Of a DNA stretch of 7,722 bases, positions 1-7,254 are shown in pieces. The notes beneath the pieces are model-generated. The model had not been told where the DNA came from, searched no databases, and saw only the letters and a program-made list of their open reading frames with translations. The DNA lies in assembly GCA_938003665.1 (NCBI GenBank), contig CALKYI010000448.1:1-7722 (forward strand). The letters run 5' to 3'. A program made the position numbers and the translations under genes. Position 1 is the first letter of the stretch. Each line of letters starts with the position of its first letter. The stretch comes from an uncultured Flavobacteriales bacterium (GTDB taxonomy: Bacteria > Bacteroidota > Bacteroidia > Flavobacteriales_D > Sanyastnellaceae).

Positions 1-215
1 CGGTAGCGACCGCTCAGTTCTTCTGCGAAGTGCATGGCGTCGCTCATGCTTCCGCCGTTACCACATGATATGATTTTCCCCCCTTGGGCAATGGCTTGGC
101 ACATGGCAGTGCCTGCCGCTTCAACCGCATCCATGAATGCAGCATCGTTCCGAACCGCATCCAACAGCTGCGCTGCTTCGGAAAAGTGTTCGTCGAGTCG
201 GTTGCGTTGATTCAT
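1..215 (-). CDS. gmhA: Phosphoheptose isomerase GmhA, N-terminal part (runs off left edge)
   Basis: GmhA converts sedoheptulose 7-phosphate to D-glycero-D-manno-heptose 7-phosphate, the first step toward the ADP-heptose used in the lipopolysaccharide core; it is a cytoplasmic SIS-domain enzyme. The 71 complete codons give an N-terminal helical segment (about residues 1-44), then the SIS-domain entry GGKIISCGNGGS (45-56) and the family signature DAMHFAEELSGRYR (59-72, the last codon cut). By recall this lines up almost residue for residue with E. coli GmhA, offset by one: H62 and E66 match E. coli H61 and the catalytic E65. The second catalytic histidine would lie beyond the window. The ATG at 215 fits the family's usual N-terminus. 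No Shine-Dalgarno sequence is visible. It follows dsbD after 70 nt on the same strand. Identification is firm; completeness cannot be judged because about two thirds of the gene is missing. Confidence 0.93.
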   Translation of the reverse strand, partial: MNQRNRLDEHFSEAAQLLDAVRNDAAFMDAVEAAGTAMCQAIAQGGKIISCGNGGSMSDAMHFAEELSGRY

Positions 216-285
216 GGGTGCAAGGTGGTGCGCAAGGCCAGGCGTTTGCCGTTCAATTTATGCAAGGGGCTGCAGACTTTACGGC
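216..285. other. Short intergenic gap between dsbD and gmhA
   Basis: These 70 bp lie between the dsbD stop and the gmhA start. Read on the minus strand, the gap contains three short CCTTGC repeats and only weak 3-4 bp hairpins. There is no GC-rich stem followed by a T tract, so no intrinsic terminator is supported, and no good TAnnTTTG element is visible. gmhA may therefore be read through from dsbD, but this is inference. Confidence 0.5.
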
Positions 286-2760
286 TCAGCGGTTGAATGC
301 CGCTAATCCCGATTCGAGGAATTCCACAAACTTGCTGGCATCAGGATCGTATCCTACACCCTCCCCCAGCGGTGTTCCGTCGTGGTCGAGCATGACGTAA
401 AACGGCTGGGAATTGGTGTTGAATTGCGACGCTTGCATGTACGACCACTTGTTTCCGACGGTCTTGATTTTGAACGTCTTTCCGCCGTAAGACTCTTCAC
501 GGCGTTCCGATTCTGGCAAGTCCTTGCGTTCATCGACGTAGAGGCTGACGAGTACCACATCATTGGTGAGCAGGTCGACCACCTGCGGATCAGGCCATAC
601 TTGCTCCTCCATCTTGCGGCAGTTGACGCAGGCCCATCCGGTAAAATCCAGAACGACCGGCTTGCCCTCGGCTTTGGCCGCCTCCAGTCCACGTTCATAA
701 TCAGTGAAGCGCGCCTCGACGTGTCCGCTAGCCTCACCAGAACCGCCGTGTCCACCACCGCCGTTCCACTCGCTATAGAACATGGGAGGAGGGAAGCCAC
801 TGATCAGATTCACAGGCGCACCCCACATCCCCGGCATCAAGTAGACCCCTAGGGTGAAGAAGACCATGCCCATGCTAAATCGGAAGACTCCGATGCGCTC
901 GGTTTTGGAGTCGTGAGGGAAGAGGATCCAACCGAACAGGTAGAAGGCAATGCACAAGGCAACCACCACCCAGATGGCGATGAACAGCTCGCGCTGCAGC
1001 AGTCCCAATTGAAGTACGAGGTCGGCGTTGGATAGGAACTTGAATGCGAACCCAATTTCCAGGAGTCCGAGCACCACCTTGACGCTGTTGAGCCAACCGC
1101 CGGATTGCGGCAAGGAGTTCAACCACCCGGGGAACGCCGAGAAGAGCATGAACGGCAACGCCAATGCAAGGGAGAACCCAAACATCACGGCCGTGGGGGC
1201 GGCGAAGGAGCCCGTCGCGGCGCCGGCCAATGCACTGCCCACCAATGGACCGGTGCACGAGAACGACACGATGGCCAACGTGGCTGCCATGAAGAAGATG
1301 CCGATGAGTCCACCGCGGTCGGCGGCTTGGTCGGTTTTGTTTGCCCAACTCGTGGGCAATTGAATTTCAAAAGCGCCCAAGAAGCTCGCCCCGAAGACAA
1401 TCAGCAGGAGGAACAGGAACACATTGAAAAACGGATCCGTTGAGATCACATTCAGGATATCAACCCCAAAGACCGCCGTCAGCAACAAACCGAGTCCGGT
1501 GTAAATGAAGATGATGAAGAACCCGTAGATGAGGGCGTTTCGGATGCCTTCGCTTCGGGTCTTGGATTGCTTCGTGAAGAAGCTCACCGTCATGGGAATC
1601 ATGGGGAAGACGCAGGGCGTCAATAGGGCGGCAAAGCCGAGGAGCATTCCCAAGAAGAAGACGCCCGCGAGCCCTTCCTCTTCTGTGCCGTCAGCTTCTT
1701 CTGTAATCGAACCTTCATCCGTGCCGTGGTCGCAGAGTCCCTGCAACGGTGGGCAGTAATCCGGTCGTTCAGCCGCAGTCTTTCGGTCGGCAAACGCAGC
1801 CTCGAAGTCCAGATCTGGGGGGAAGATGCACTTCTCCTCATCGCATGCCATGAACGTGATGGCGCCGGTGATGACCTCGGTGCCGGCGTCCGGTCCGGTG
1901 AATGATTGTACGAAGTAGACCTCCTCTTCGAACATGTTGACGTCCATTTCAAACGTCGGGTCGAATTGGACGAGGGGGTCGCATTCGGTCACCTCACCTA
2001 CGGCTTCAAACCCCTCGGGCCAATCAATGCGGAAAGCCGTCGGCATGGGTCCGTCGAAGCTTTCCAGGTGCTGGCTGTAGGTGTGCCAGCACGGATCTAC
2101 GACGGCGTGGAATACCAAGTCGAACGCGTCGTCGTTTTCGTAGATGTTGACGTCCCAAACTACGGGTTCCAAGATGCCGCTTTCGGCTGCCATGGGCTCT
2201 TCGTGGTCCGCCGCGTCGTGGTCCCCACACAGGTGCTGCGACTCTGGGCAATACGTGGGCAACGCTGGCGAAACATCGTCCAGCGCGATGGAGAAATCGA
2301 TGTCTTCGGGCGGGAGGCAACGTGATGCGTCGCACACCATGAAACTCAAGAATCCGGTTACATTTTCGCTGGGCGCGGCGTCGTCTAAGCGGACTTTTTG
2401 CACCCAGTACACCTCCTCTTCAAAGAACTTCAAATCCATCATGAAGTTGGGGTCGTATTCCACCAGCGGATCACACTCGGTGACGTCGCCAACCTTTTCG
2501 ACTCCGTCGGGAACCTCTACCTCGAAGTAGGTGGGCAAAGGACCGTTGGGGTCGTCGAGGAATTGGCTGTAGATGTGCCAGCATGCGTCGACGCTGGCGT
2601 GGAATACCACATCCAATTCGTTCTCACTTTCTGTTTCGTGGACCGAGAATTCCCACTTGACCGGTTCCAAGATTTGTGCGAAAGCAGTCGTCCATCCCCA
2701 GGTTAGCAGAACGGTCAAGGCAGCGATTGCCTTTCCAATTCGAAGATTCGATTGTTTCAT
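286..2760 (-). CDS. dsbD: Thiol:disulfide interchange protein DsbD with duplicated periplasmic N-terminal domain
   Basis: DsbD carries reducing equivalents from cytoplasmic thioredoxin across the inner membrane to periplasmic proteins. The 824-residue product has a signal peptide (1-28, cleavage likely after AFA). Two homologous DsbD-alpha-like domains follow (about 30-180 and 196-345), then an acidic linker (345-362). A membrane domain of about eight helices (363-645) carries the two electron-relay cysteines, C383 in TPCVFPMIP and C502 in SFSCTGPLVG. A short glycine-rich stretch (667-674) leads to a C-terminal thioredoxin-like domain with the active site CVNC (711-714) and a cis-proline candidate in NSQPFY (P786). 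E. coli DsbD is about 565 residues; much of the extra length is the second N-terminal copy. Each copy has the expected CX4C redox pair (143/148 and 306/311) plus four more cysteines at matching positions. The ATG at 2760 gives a clean signal peptide. A GGAG lies only 2 nt upstream, too close for a normal ribosome site. It follows the yhhQ-family gene by 58 nt. Family assignment is firm; the role of the duplication is unknown. Confidence 0.95.
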   Translation of the reverse strand: MKQSNLRIGKAIAALTVLLTWGWTTAFAQILEPVKWEFSVHETESENELDVVFHASVDACWHIYSQFLDDPNGPLPTYFEVEVPDGVEKVGDVTECDPLVEYDPNFMMDLKFFEEEVYWVQKVRLDDAAPSENVTGFLSFMVCDASRCLPPEDIDFSIALDDVSPALPTYCPESQHLCGDHDAADHEEPMAAESGILEPVVWDVNIYENDDAFDLVFHAVVDPCWHTYSQHLESFDGPMPTAFRIDWPEGFEAVGEVTECDPLVQFDPTFEMDVNMFEEEVYFVQSFTGPDAGTEVITGAITFMACDEEKCIFPPDLDFEAAFADRKTAAERPDYCPPLQGLCDHGTDEGSITEEADGTEEEGLAGVFFLGMLLGFAALLTPCVFPMIPMTVSFFTKQSKTRSEGIRNALIYGFFIIFIYTGLGLLLTAVFGVDILNVISTDPFFNVFLFLLLIVFGASFLGAFEIQLPTSWANKTDQAADRGGLIGIFFMAATLAIVSFSCTGPLVGSALAGAATGSFAAPTAVMFGFSLALALPFMLFSAFPGWLNSLPQSGGWLNSVKVVLGLLEIGFAFKFLSNADLVLQLGLLQRELFIAIWVVVALCIAFYLFGWILFPHDSKTERIGVFRFSMGMVFFTLGVYLMPGMWGAPVNLISGFPPPMFYSEWNGGGGHGGSGEASGHVEARFTDYERGLEAAKAEGKPVVLDFTGWACVNCRKMEEQVWPDPQVVDLLTNDVVLVSLYVDERKDLPESERREESYGGKTFKIKTVGNKWSYMQASQFNTNSQPFYVMLDHDGTPLGEGVGYDPDASKFVEFLESGLAAFNR

Positions 2761-2767
2761 AGCTCCG

Positions 2768-2775
2768 CGAAGATA
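2768..2775 (-). promoter_or_regulatory. Weak candidate -7 element ahead of dsbD
   Basis: On the minus strand this reads TATCTTCG, a 7 of 8 match to the Bacteroidota -7 consensus TAnnTTTG, ending 7 nt before the dsbD ATG. No TTG lies at the usual 17-23 nt upstream, so support is thin. If real, it would give dsbD its own promoter with almost no leader, separate from the upstream genes. Confidence 0.22.
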
Positions 2776-2818
2776 CTACCTGCAGGGGCGCTTTCCGCCG
2801 GCCCGGTGCCAACGACTG

Positions 2819-3517
2819 TTAGAGCTCAATCTCCTCTCCGAGGGCGAGGCCAAACGGGCGGCGGATGAGCCAACTTCCCGCGTAAACGAGCGGGGTGTCG
2901 ACCAGCGCCACAAGCACCTTGAACACGAAGCCGTTCATCAATAGGCTAGTAAAGAGTGCCCATTCGATTTGCCCCAGGCTGCACATTAAAAACAGCACGG
3001 CAAACGTGTCGATAAACTGCGAGGGAATGGTGCTGAGGTTGTTGCGCAGCCAGAGCTTCTTGCCGTTGGTCAGCCGTTTCCAAAAGTGAAAAAGCCGCAC
3101 GTCGAGGAATTGCGCGAGCAAATAAGCCGCCATCGAGGCGCTGACCGCGACGATGGTGGAGCCAAATACGTGATTAAACTCGGCGTTGCTTACGGGCGAC
3201 CAATCGGCCGCGGGGACGGATTGGCTTATCGTCACGATGACTAACGTGAAGGCGCTGGCAAACAATCCCGCGAGTACGACTTCGTTGGCGCGGCGTTTCC
3301 CAAAGCACTCCGAGATGAGGTCGGTGACCAAAAACGTAACGGGGTACGGAAGCAGGCCCACGCTTTGTTCGAAGGTCAATCCTTCGATGGGGCTCCAGTG
3401 AAAGAACTTTCGGAAGATCAAATTGCACGCCACGAGGCTCGCGATGAACAATGCAGCGAGGATGAGGTAGATGCGCAAAGCGCGTTGCCGCAGGTCGACA
3501 GAGTGCTCAGAGGTCAT
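2819..3517 (-). CDS. yhhQ: Queuosine precursor transporter, YhhQ/DUF165 family
   Basis: Members of this inner-membrane family (VUT/YhhQ, TIGR00697 type) import queuosine precursors such as preQ0 or preQ1, used to make queuosine at position 34 of tRNAs with GUN anticodons. The 232-residue product has about six hydrophobic segments (roughly 14-36, 50-68, 79-99, 119-138, 167-182 and 187-210). The family blocks PVTFLVTDLISECFGK (59-74) and WLRNNLSTIPSQFIDT (156-171) are present, with a basic FHFWKRLTNGKK loop between helices 4 and 5. The ATG at 3517 lies 5 nt after the tilS stop. An in-frame TTG at 3526 would add three residues and overlap the tilS stop as TTGA; ATG is preferred because TTG starts are rare. 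No Shine-Dalgarno or preQ1 riboswitch is visible, and there is no room for one. Tight spacing implies co-expression with tilS. The substrate is inferred from the family. Confidence 0.9.
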   Translation of the reverse strand: MTSEHSVDLRQRALRIYLILAALFIASLVACNLIFRKFFHWSPIEGLTFEQSVGLLPYPVTFLVTDLISECFGKRRANEVVLAGLFASAFTLVIVTISQSVPAADWSPVSNAEFNHVFGSTIVAVSASMAAYLLAQFLDVRLFHFWKRLTNGKKLWLRNNLSTIPSQFIDTFAVLFLMCSLGQIEWALFTSLLMNGFVFKVLVALVDTPLVYAGSWLIRRPFGLALGEEIEL

Positions 3518-3522
3518 GCGGC

Positions 3523-4494
3523 TCAAGTTAACGATGTCCAGTGCAATGCGTTGCCGCGGCGTTCAACCCGCGCCGTTGCGCACACGAAGTGAGCCCCGGA
3601 TTCAACCTGAGCCTCGGTCAGATGTAGCAACTCGGGCACCGCGCGTGCGGCGATGCCGTGCTGCTGAGCCAATCCGTGCAGGATTTCCACCTGTAGCGGT
3701 TCCGCTCGCCAAGCCGACAGGTCCAACTCGCCCTTTCCGTTGCTCACGCTCCAGCAGCGTGCAGTGGCAGCATCGCGTTCCGTGGTAAAGAAGGATCGCA
3801 GCGCTTGAAACCGGTCTGCCCAATGCGCAACGTGGGCTGTTGTACCGGGCCGGAGCGAGTCCAACAAGGGCATTGCCTCGTGCCGAATCCGGTTCCGGAG
3901 GTAATCCGGTTTGGCGTTGGAAGCATCCTCCCGGTAGGGCACATTCCAGGCGCTGCACGCTTCGGCGAGCTCAGCTCGAGTCAAGGTGAGGAACGGACGG
4001 AGCAGCCCGCGTTCCGCATCCACAGCGGGCATGGCGGCGAGGGCGAGCGGGTCGGCGGACCGCATAAGGTGAAGCAGCACGGTTTCTGCTTGGTCGTCGC
4101 CGTGGTGGGCCGTGACGATGTAGGCCGGGTGGCCCTGGCGGTCGCTGGCTTCGGCGCGCAACCGTGCGAAGTGGGCATAACGGATTTTCCTGGCTTCGGC
4201 TTGCACGCCGTGTTCGGTTGAGTGGACTTGGGCGTCCAGGACATCGCAGGGAATGCTGCGCTCGGCGCACCACCCCTCGACCAGCGCTTGGTCTGCATCG
4301 GAAGCTTCGCCGCGCAAGTGGTAATTGACATGGGCGACGCGCACTTCTGCGCCAACCCGATGCAGGGCTTCCACCAAGACCATGGAGTCCAATCCGCCGC
4401 TGACGCCAGCAATGAAGGTGGCGTTGGTTTCTATGCTGTGACGGCTAAACCATTGCCGCAAGTGCTGCACCAATCCGTCGCGGTTATTCGCCAT
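3523..4494 (-). CDS. tilS: tRNA(Ile)-lysidine synthase TilS, short form
   Basis: TilS ligates lysine to cytidine 34 of tRNA-Ile with anticodon CAU, using ATP, which switches it to reading AUA; the gene is normally essential. The 323-residue product has the PP-loop ATPase motif SGGLDS (32-37), HVNYHLRG (55-62), the signature AHHGDDQAET (129-138), RPFLTLTRAEL (166-176) and RNRIRH (200-205), all expected of TilS. After about residue 215 comes a helical segment ending in an SGAHFV...RRGNALHW stretch that resembles the end of the middle domain. The separate C-terminal domain of the roughly 430-residue enzymes such as that of E. coli is absent. By recall the length is close to the short Aquifex-type TilS. 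The next gene starts at once after the stop, so there is no remnant of a lost domain. The ATG overlaps the end of pabB by 11 nt (ATGGCGAATAA), pointing to translational coupling. Confidence 0.94.
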   Translation of the reverse strand: MANNRDGLVQHLRQWFSRHSIETNATFIAGVSGGLDSMVLVEALHRVGAEVRVAHVNYHLRGEASDADQALVEGWCAERSIPCDVLDAQVHSTEHGVQAEARKIRYAHFARLRAEASDRQGHPAYIVTAHHGDDQAETVLLHLMRSADPLALAAMPAVDAERGLLRPFLTLTRAELAEACSAWNVPYREDASNAKPDYLRNRIRHEAMPLLDSLRPGTTAHVAHWADRFQALRSFFTTERDAATARCWSVSNGKGELDLSAWRAEPLQVEILHGLAQQHGIAARAVPELLHLTEAQVESGAHFVCATARVERRGNALHWTSLT

Positions 4495-5770
4495 CGGAAT
4501 TCAAGGTTTGCATCATCGCGTCGGCCTTCAGCAGGCATTCGGCGTATTCACTGGCGGGATCGCTCAACGAAGTGATGGCGCCGCCGACGTGCATGCTAAT
4601 GCGTGGGGTGGAAGCGTTGTAGAGTAGGCTGCGGATGACCACGTTGAGATCAAAATCTCCGTTGGGCTCGAAAAACCCAACGCTGCCCGAGTAGACGCCC
4701 CGGCGGCTGGCCTCGAGCTCATCGATGATTTCCATGGCCCGCACCTTGGGGGCCCCGGTCATGGACCCCATCGGGAAGGTGGCCCGTAGGATGGCTTCGG
4801 TGGTCACGTCGTCCCGCAGCGTACACTGCACGGTCGAAATCATTTGATGGACCGATTCAAACCGGTGGATTCCAAACAGTTCCGGGACGTGCACCGAACC
4901 GGGTTTGGCAATCCGGCTCAAGTCGTTGCGCACCAGGTCGCAGATCATCACGTTTTCTCCGCGCTCTTTGGGGTCGTTTTGCAGTTGATGGGCCAATGCA
5001 TCGTCTTCCTCCGGTGTGCGGCCACGTCGAATGGTGCCTTTGATGGGGGAGGAAATCAATTGGTCGCCTCGGCGCTTCAAGAACAACTCGGGTGAGCCGC
5101 AAATCACATGGAATTCTCCGGCTTTGACAAGGGCGGCGTAGGGAGGTTGGGTGAAGTGGTGCAAGCGCACAAATGCATCCCACGGGGATGCCAATTCTTG
5201 ATCGGCGCTCCACTCTTGGCAGAGGTTCATCTCGTAGATGTCGCCGCGTTGGATGTGCTTTTTGACGCGGTGAGCCCGCTGCAAATACGTGCTTTCATCC
5301 CAGCGGGGTTTGAGCGGGATGCCCGGGCCAGGCGGCAGCGGCTCAGCCTTGGCTTCGCAGGTTGATTGCACGAGTTTGAGTGTGTCCGCTGCATCTGGCT
5401 CTTCGTTGCCGTAGACCACCTCGCATTGTGCTTTGTCCCCACCCCAAGCGATGACCAACCGCGGTTCCACCCAGTGCATGGTGGGCAATCCCAATGTGTC
5501 GGGTCGCCTTGAATCGAGGCGTTCGATGCCATTTTTGAGGTCGTAGCCAAGCCAACCGAACGCCCATGTGCTCGACCCGTTGGGGTGCAAAAATGATTGA
5601 AGGGCCGCGATGCTATCGGAGTCCGTGCCATCCCACGTGAACGAGCGCCGCGCCCCAATGGCGAGGTAGCAGGTCCCGCTTGGGTGGGCATCGAAATACA
5701 GGCTTGCATGCGTTTCCCGTTCGAAGATGGCCTTCAAATTTGGGAGGGTACGCAGTGCCGTTGCTGCCAT
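4484..5770 (-). CDS. pabB: Aminodeoxychorismate synthase component I (PabB-type chorismate-binding enzyme)
   Basis: PabB aminates chorismate to 4-amino-4-deoxychorismate, using ammonia from a PabA/TrpG glutaminase, on the way to p-aminobenzoate and folate. The 428-residue product fits the family length (E. coli about 453). The chorismate-binding domain fills the C-terminal part: PIKGTIRRGR (242-251), ENVMICDLVRNDLSRI (273-288), FESVHQMIST (304-313), GSMTGAPK (335-342), RRGVYSGSVGF (356-366) and HVGGAITSLSDPASEYAE (394-411). Lysine 244 in PIKGT marks PabB rather than anthranilate synthase TrpE, which usually has alanine there. The ATG at 5770 is 13 nt after the lpd stop; an upstream in-frame start at 5923 would overlap lpd by 140 nt and add a non-conserved, proline-rich tail, so it is rejected. 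No glutaminase or PabC gene is in the window. Anthranilate synthase is the main alternative and is less likely. Confidence 0.9.
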   Translation of the reverse strand: MAATALRTLPNLKAIFERETHASLYFDAHPSGTCYLAIGARRSFTWDGTDSDSIAALQSFLHPNGSSTWAFGWLGYDLKNGIERLDSRRPDTLGLPTMHWVEPRLVIAWGGDKAQCEVVYGNEEPDAADTLKLVQSTCEAKAEPLPPGPGIPLKPRWDESTYLQRAHRVKKHIQRGDIYEMNLCQEWSADQELASPWDAFVRLHHFTQPPYAALVKAGEFHVICGSPELFLKRRGDQLISSPIKGTIRRGRTPEEDDALAHQLQNDPKERGENVMICDLVRNDLSRIAKPGSVHVPELFGIHRFESVHQMISTVQCTLRDDVTTEAILRATFPMGSMTGAPKVRAMEIIDELEASRRGVYSGSVGFFEPNGDFDLNVVIRSLLYNASTPRISMHVGGAITSLSDPASEYAECLLKADAMMQTLNSDGE

Positions 5771-5783
5771 GGGGATGCGGAAA

Positions 5784-7187
5784 TCAGACGTGCAAAGCGC
5801 GGTCGCCGGTGGCTGCCAGGGCAGCTTCCTTGATGGCTTCGGTAAACGTCGGGTGAGCGTGGGACATGCGGCTGATGTCTTCAGCGGTGGCCCGGAATTC
5901 CATGGCGACGACCGCTTCGGCAATCATATCCGCTGCACGGGGACCGCACATGTGGATGCCGAGGATTTCATCGGTTTCGGCATGCGCCAACACCTTAATC
6001 GAACCGTCGGTGTCCATGGAAGCGCGCGCACGGCCGCTTGCCTTGAAAGGGAACGAACCCGACTTGTAAGGGACACCGTCGGCTTTCAATTGTTCCTCGG
6101 TTTGTCCGACACCGGCAACTTCCGGCCACGTGTAGACCACGTTGGGAATCAGATTGTAATCAATGTGGGGATGCTGCCCGGCAATGACTTCTGCAGCGAC
6201 AACGCCCTCCTCTTCGGCTTTGTGGGCCAGCATGGCACCCCGCACCACGTCGCCGATGGCGTAGATGTGACCGACCGCGGTTTGCATTTGGTCGTTCACT
6301 GCGATGCGTCCGCGGCCATCGGTTTCCAGTCCTGCCGCTTCGAGGTTGAGCCCTTCTGTGTAGGGCTTTCGTCCCACAGAGACGAGGCAGTAATCTGCTT
6401 TCCAGGTGACTTCCTTGCCCTTCTTGTCGTCGGCTTTCACCGTGACGCTCTTGGCCGTGGCCTTGACCTCTTTTACCCCATGCTGCAGGTGGAATTTGAC
6501 CCCGAGCTTTTTCATGCTACGCATCAATTCTTTGCCCATCGCGCGGTCCATGGTCGGGATGATGGCGTCTTGGTATTCGACCACGTGAACTTCAGTTCCG
6601 AGTCGGGCATAGACGCTCCCCATCTCCAACCCAATGACGCCGCCGCCGATGACTACCATGCTCTTGGGAAGGGCATCCAGACTTAGGGCCTCGGTTGAGG
6701 TGATGATGCGTTTTTTGTCGATGGTGATGAACGGGAGGGATGCGGGTTTTGACCCGGTTGCGATGATGATGTGCTCCCCTTTGATGGTTTCTTTTTTGCC
6801 TTTGGCTGGCTTCACTTCAACGGTGTGGGCATCCTTGAAGCTGCCCAACCCGTGGTGCACCGTGATGCCGTTTTTCTTCATCAAGAAATCGATGCCGCCG
6901 ACGGTTTGCTCGACCACTTCACCCTTGCGGGCGATCATGCGCTTGAAGTCCAGCTTCAACCCTCCGGTCGAAATGCCGTGGGTTTCGAATTGATGCGCAG
7001 CCTGGTGGAAGTGTTCCGAGCTGTCGAGCAAGGCCTTGGACGGAATGCATCCCACATTGAGGCAGGTGCCTCCGAGGGAGTTGTACTTCTCCACCAAAGC
7101 CGTCTTCTTGCCCAATTGTGCTGCGCGGATGGCTGCCACATAGCCTCCGGGGCCGCTGCCAATAACGATAACGTCATAAGATTCCAT
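5784..7187 (-). CDS. lpdA: Dihydrolipoyl dehydrogenase (E3 of 2-oxoacid dehydrogenase complexes)
   Basis: This cytoplasmic FAD enzyme reoxidises dihydrolipoamide on E2 or glycine-cleavage H protein and reduces NAD+. The 467-residue product shows every expected landmark: the FAD-binding GSGPGG (10-15), the redox disulfide in GGTCLNVGCIPSK (C42 and C47), the NAD-binding GGGVIGLEMGS (181-191), the second FAD contact IYAIGDVV (308-315) and the C-terminal HAHPTFTE with the catalytic H445/E450 pair. The length is normal for the family. The ATG at 7187 begins MESYDVIVIGSGPGGY, the typical N-terminus; an in-frame TTG at 7316 would add 43 residues of non-conserved sequence across the promoter region and is rejected. 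No E1 or E2 gene is nearby, so it may serve several complexes. It is the first gene of the leftward run and has a strong promoter candidate next to its start. Confidence 0.96.
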   Translation of the reverse strand: MESYDVIVIGSGPGGYVAAIRAAQLGKKTALVEKYNSLGGTCLNVGCIPSKALLDSSEHFHQAAHQFETHGISTGGLKLDFKRMIARKGEVVEQTVGGIDFLMKKNGITVHHGLGSFKDAHTVEVKPAKGKKETIKGEHIIIATGSKPASLPFITIDKKRIITSTEALSLDALPKSMVVIGGGVIGLEMGSVYARLGTEVHVVEYQDAIIPTMDRAMGKELMRSMKKLGVKFHLQHGVKEVKATAKSVTVKADDKKGKEVTWKADYCLVSVGRKPYTEGLNLEAAGLETDGRGRIAVNDQMQTAVGHIYAIGDVVRGAMLAHKAEEEGVVAAEVIAGQHPHIDYNLIPNVVYTWPEVAGVGQTEEQLKADGVPYKSGSFPFKASGRARASMDTDGSIKVLAHAETDEILGIHMCGPRAADMIAEAVVAMEFRATAEDISRMSHAHPTFTEAIKEAALAATGDRALHV

Positions 7188-7191
7188 AGAA

Positions 7192-7199
7192 CAAAGGTA
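7192..7199 (-). promoter_or_regulatory. Bacteroidota-type -7 promoter element for lpd
   Basis: On the minus strand this reads TACCTTTG, an exact match to the TAnnTTTG consensus used by the primary sigma factor of Bacteroidota. It ends only 4 nt before the lpd ATG, so transcription would begin at or within a few bases of the start codon, giving a leaderless or nearly leaderless mRNA. The -33 TTG half is not clear: the nearest candidate is a TTC about 25 nt upstream. It could drive the whole lpd-pabB-tilS-yhhQ run. Confidence 0.5.
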
Positions 7200-7227
7200 A
7201 CGGTTGCAGACCACGCGGGCACCTGAA

Positions 7228-7254
7228 TTGACGAGGGTTTTATCCTTTACTTTG
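7228..7254 (+). promoter_or_regulatory. Candidate promoter for the RND/MMPL exporter gene
   Basis: A TTG at 7228-7230 is followed after 16 nt by TTACTTTG (7247-7254), a 7 of 8 match to TAnnTTTG. The spacing is slightly shorter than the usual 17-23 nt. Transcription would start near 7260 and leave a leader of about 65-70 nt. The assignment rests on consensus similarity alone. Confidence 0.3.

Noticed and set aside
875..1348. Arg/His-rich open frames of 100-160 codons in alternative frames within dsbD and tilS
   Set aside because: They are frame shadows of the real genes: low-complexity Arg/Pro/Ser composition and no family motif.
2761..2818. Possible terminator between the yhhQ-family gene and dsbD
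   Set aside because: The best hairpin on the minus strand is a 4-bp GGCG/CGCC stem with no following T tract, so an intrinsic terminator is not supported.
4484..5770. Reading pabB as anthranilate synthase component I (trpE)
   Set aside because: The PIKGT lysine is characteristic of aminodeoxychorismate synthase, and no tryptophan genes are adjacent. The two families are close, so a small doubt remains.
5771..5923. N-terminal extension of pabB to 5923 (479 residues in total)
   Set aside because: It would overlap the 3' end of lpd by 140 nt and adds a proline- and serine-rich stretch without family similarity. The ATG at 5770 gives the normal length and a 13-nt gap.
5727..6686. A 319-codon open frame on the plus strand, antisense to lpd and the start of pabB
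   Set aside because: Its protein shows no recognisable family or domain pattern and it lies opposite two confidently identified genes. Long antisense frames are common in GC-rich coding DNA.
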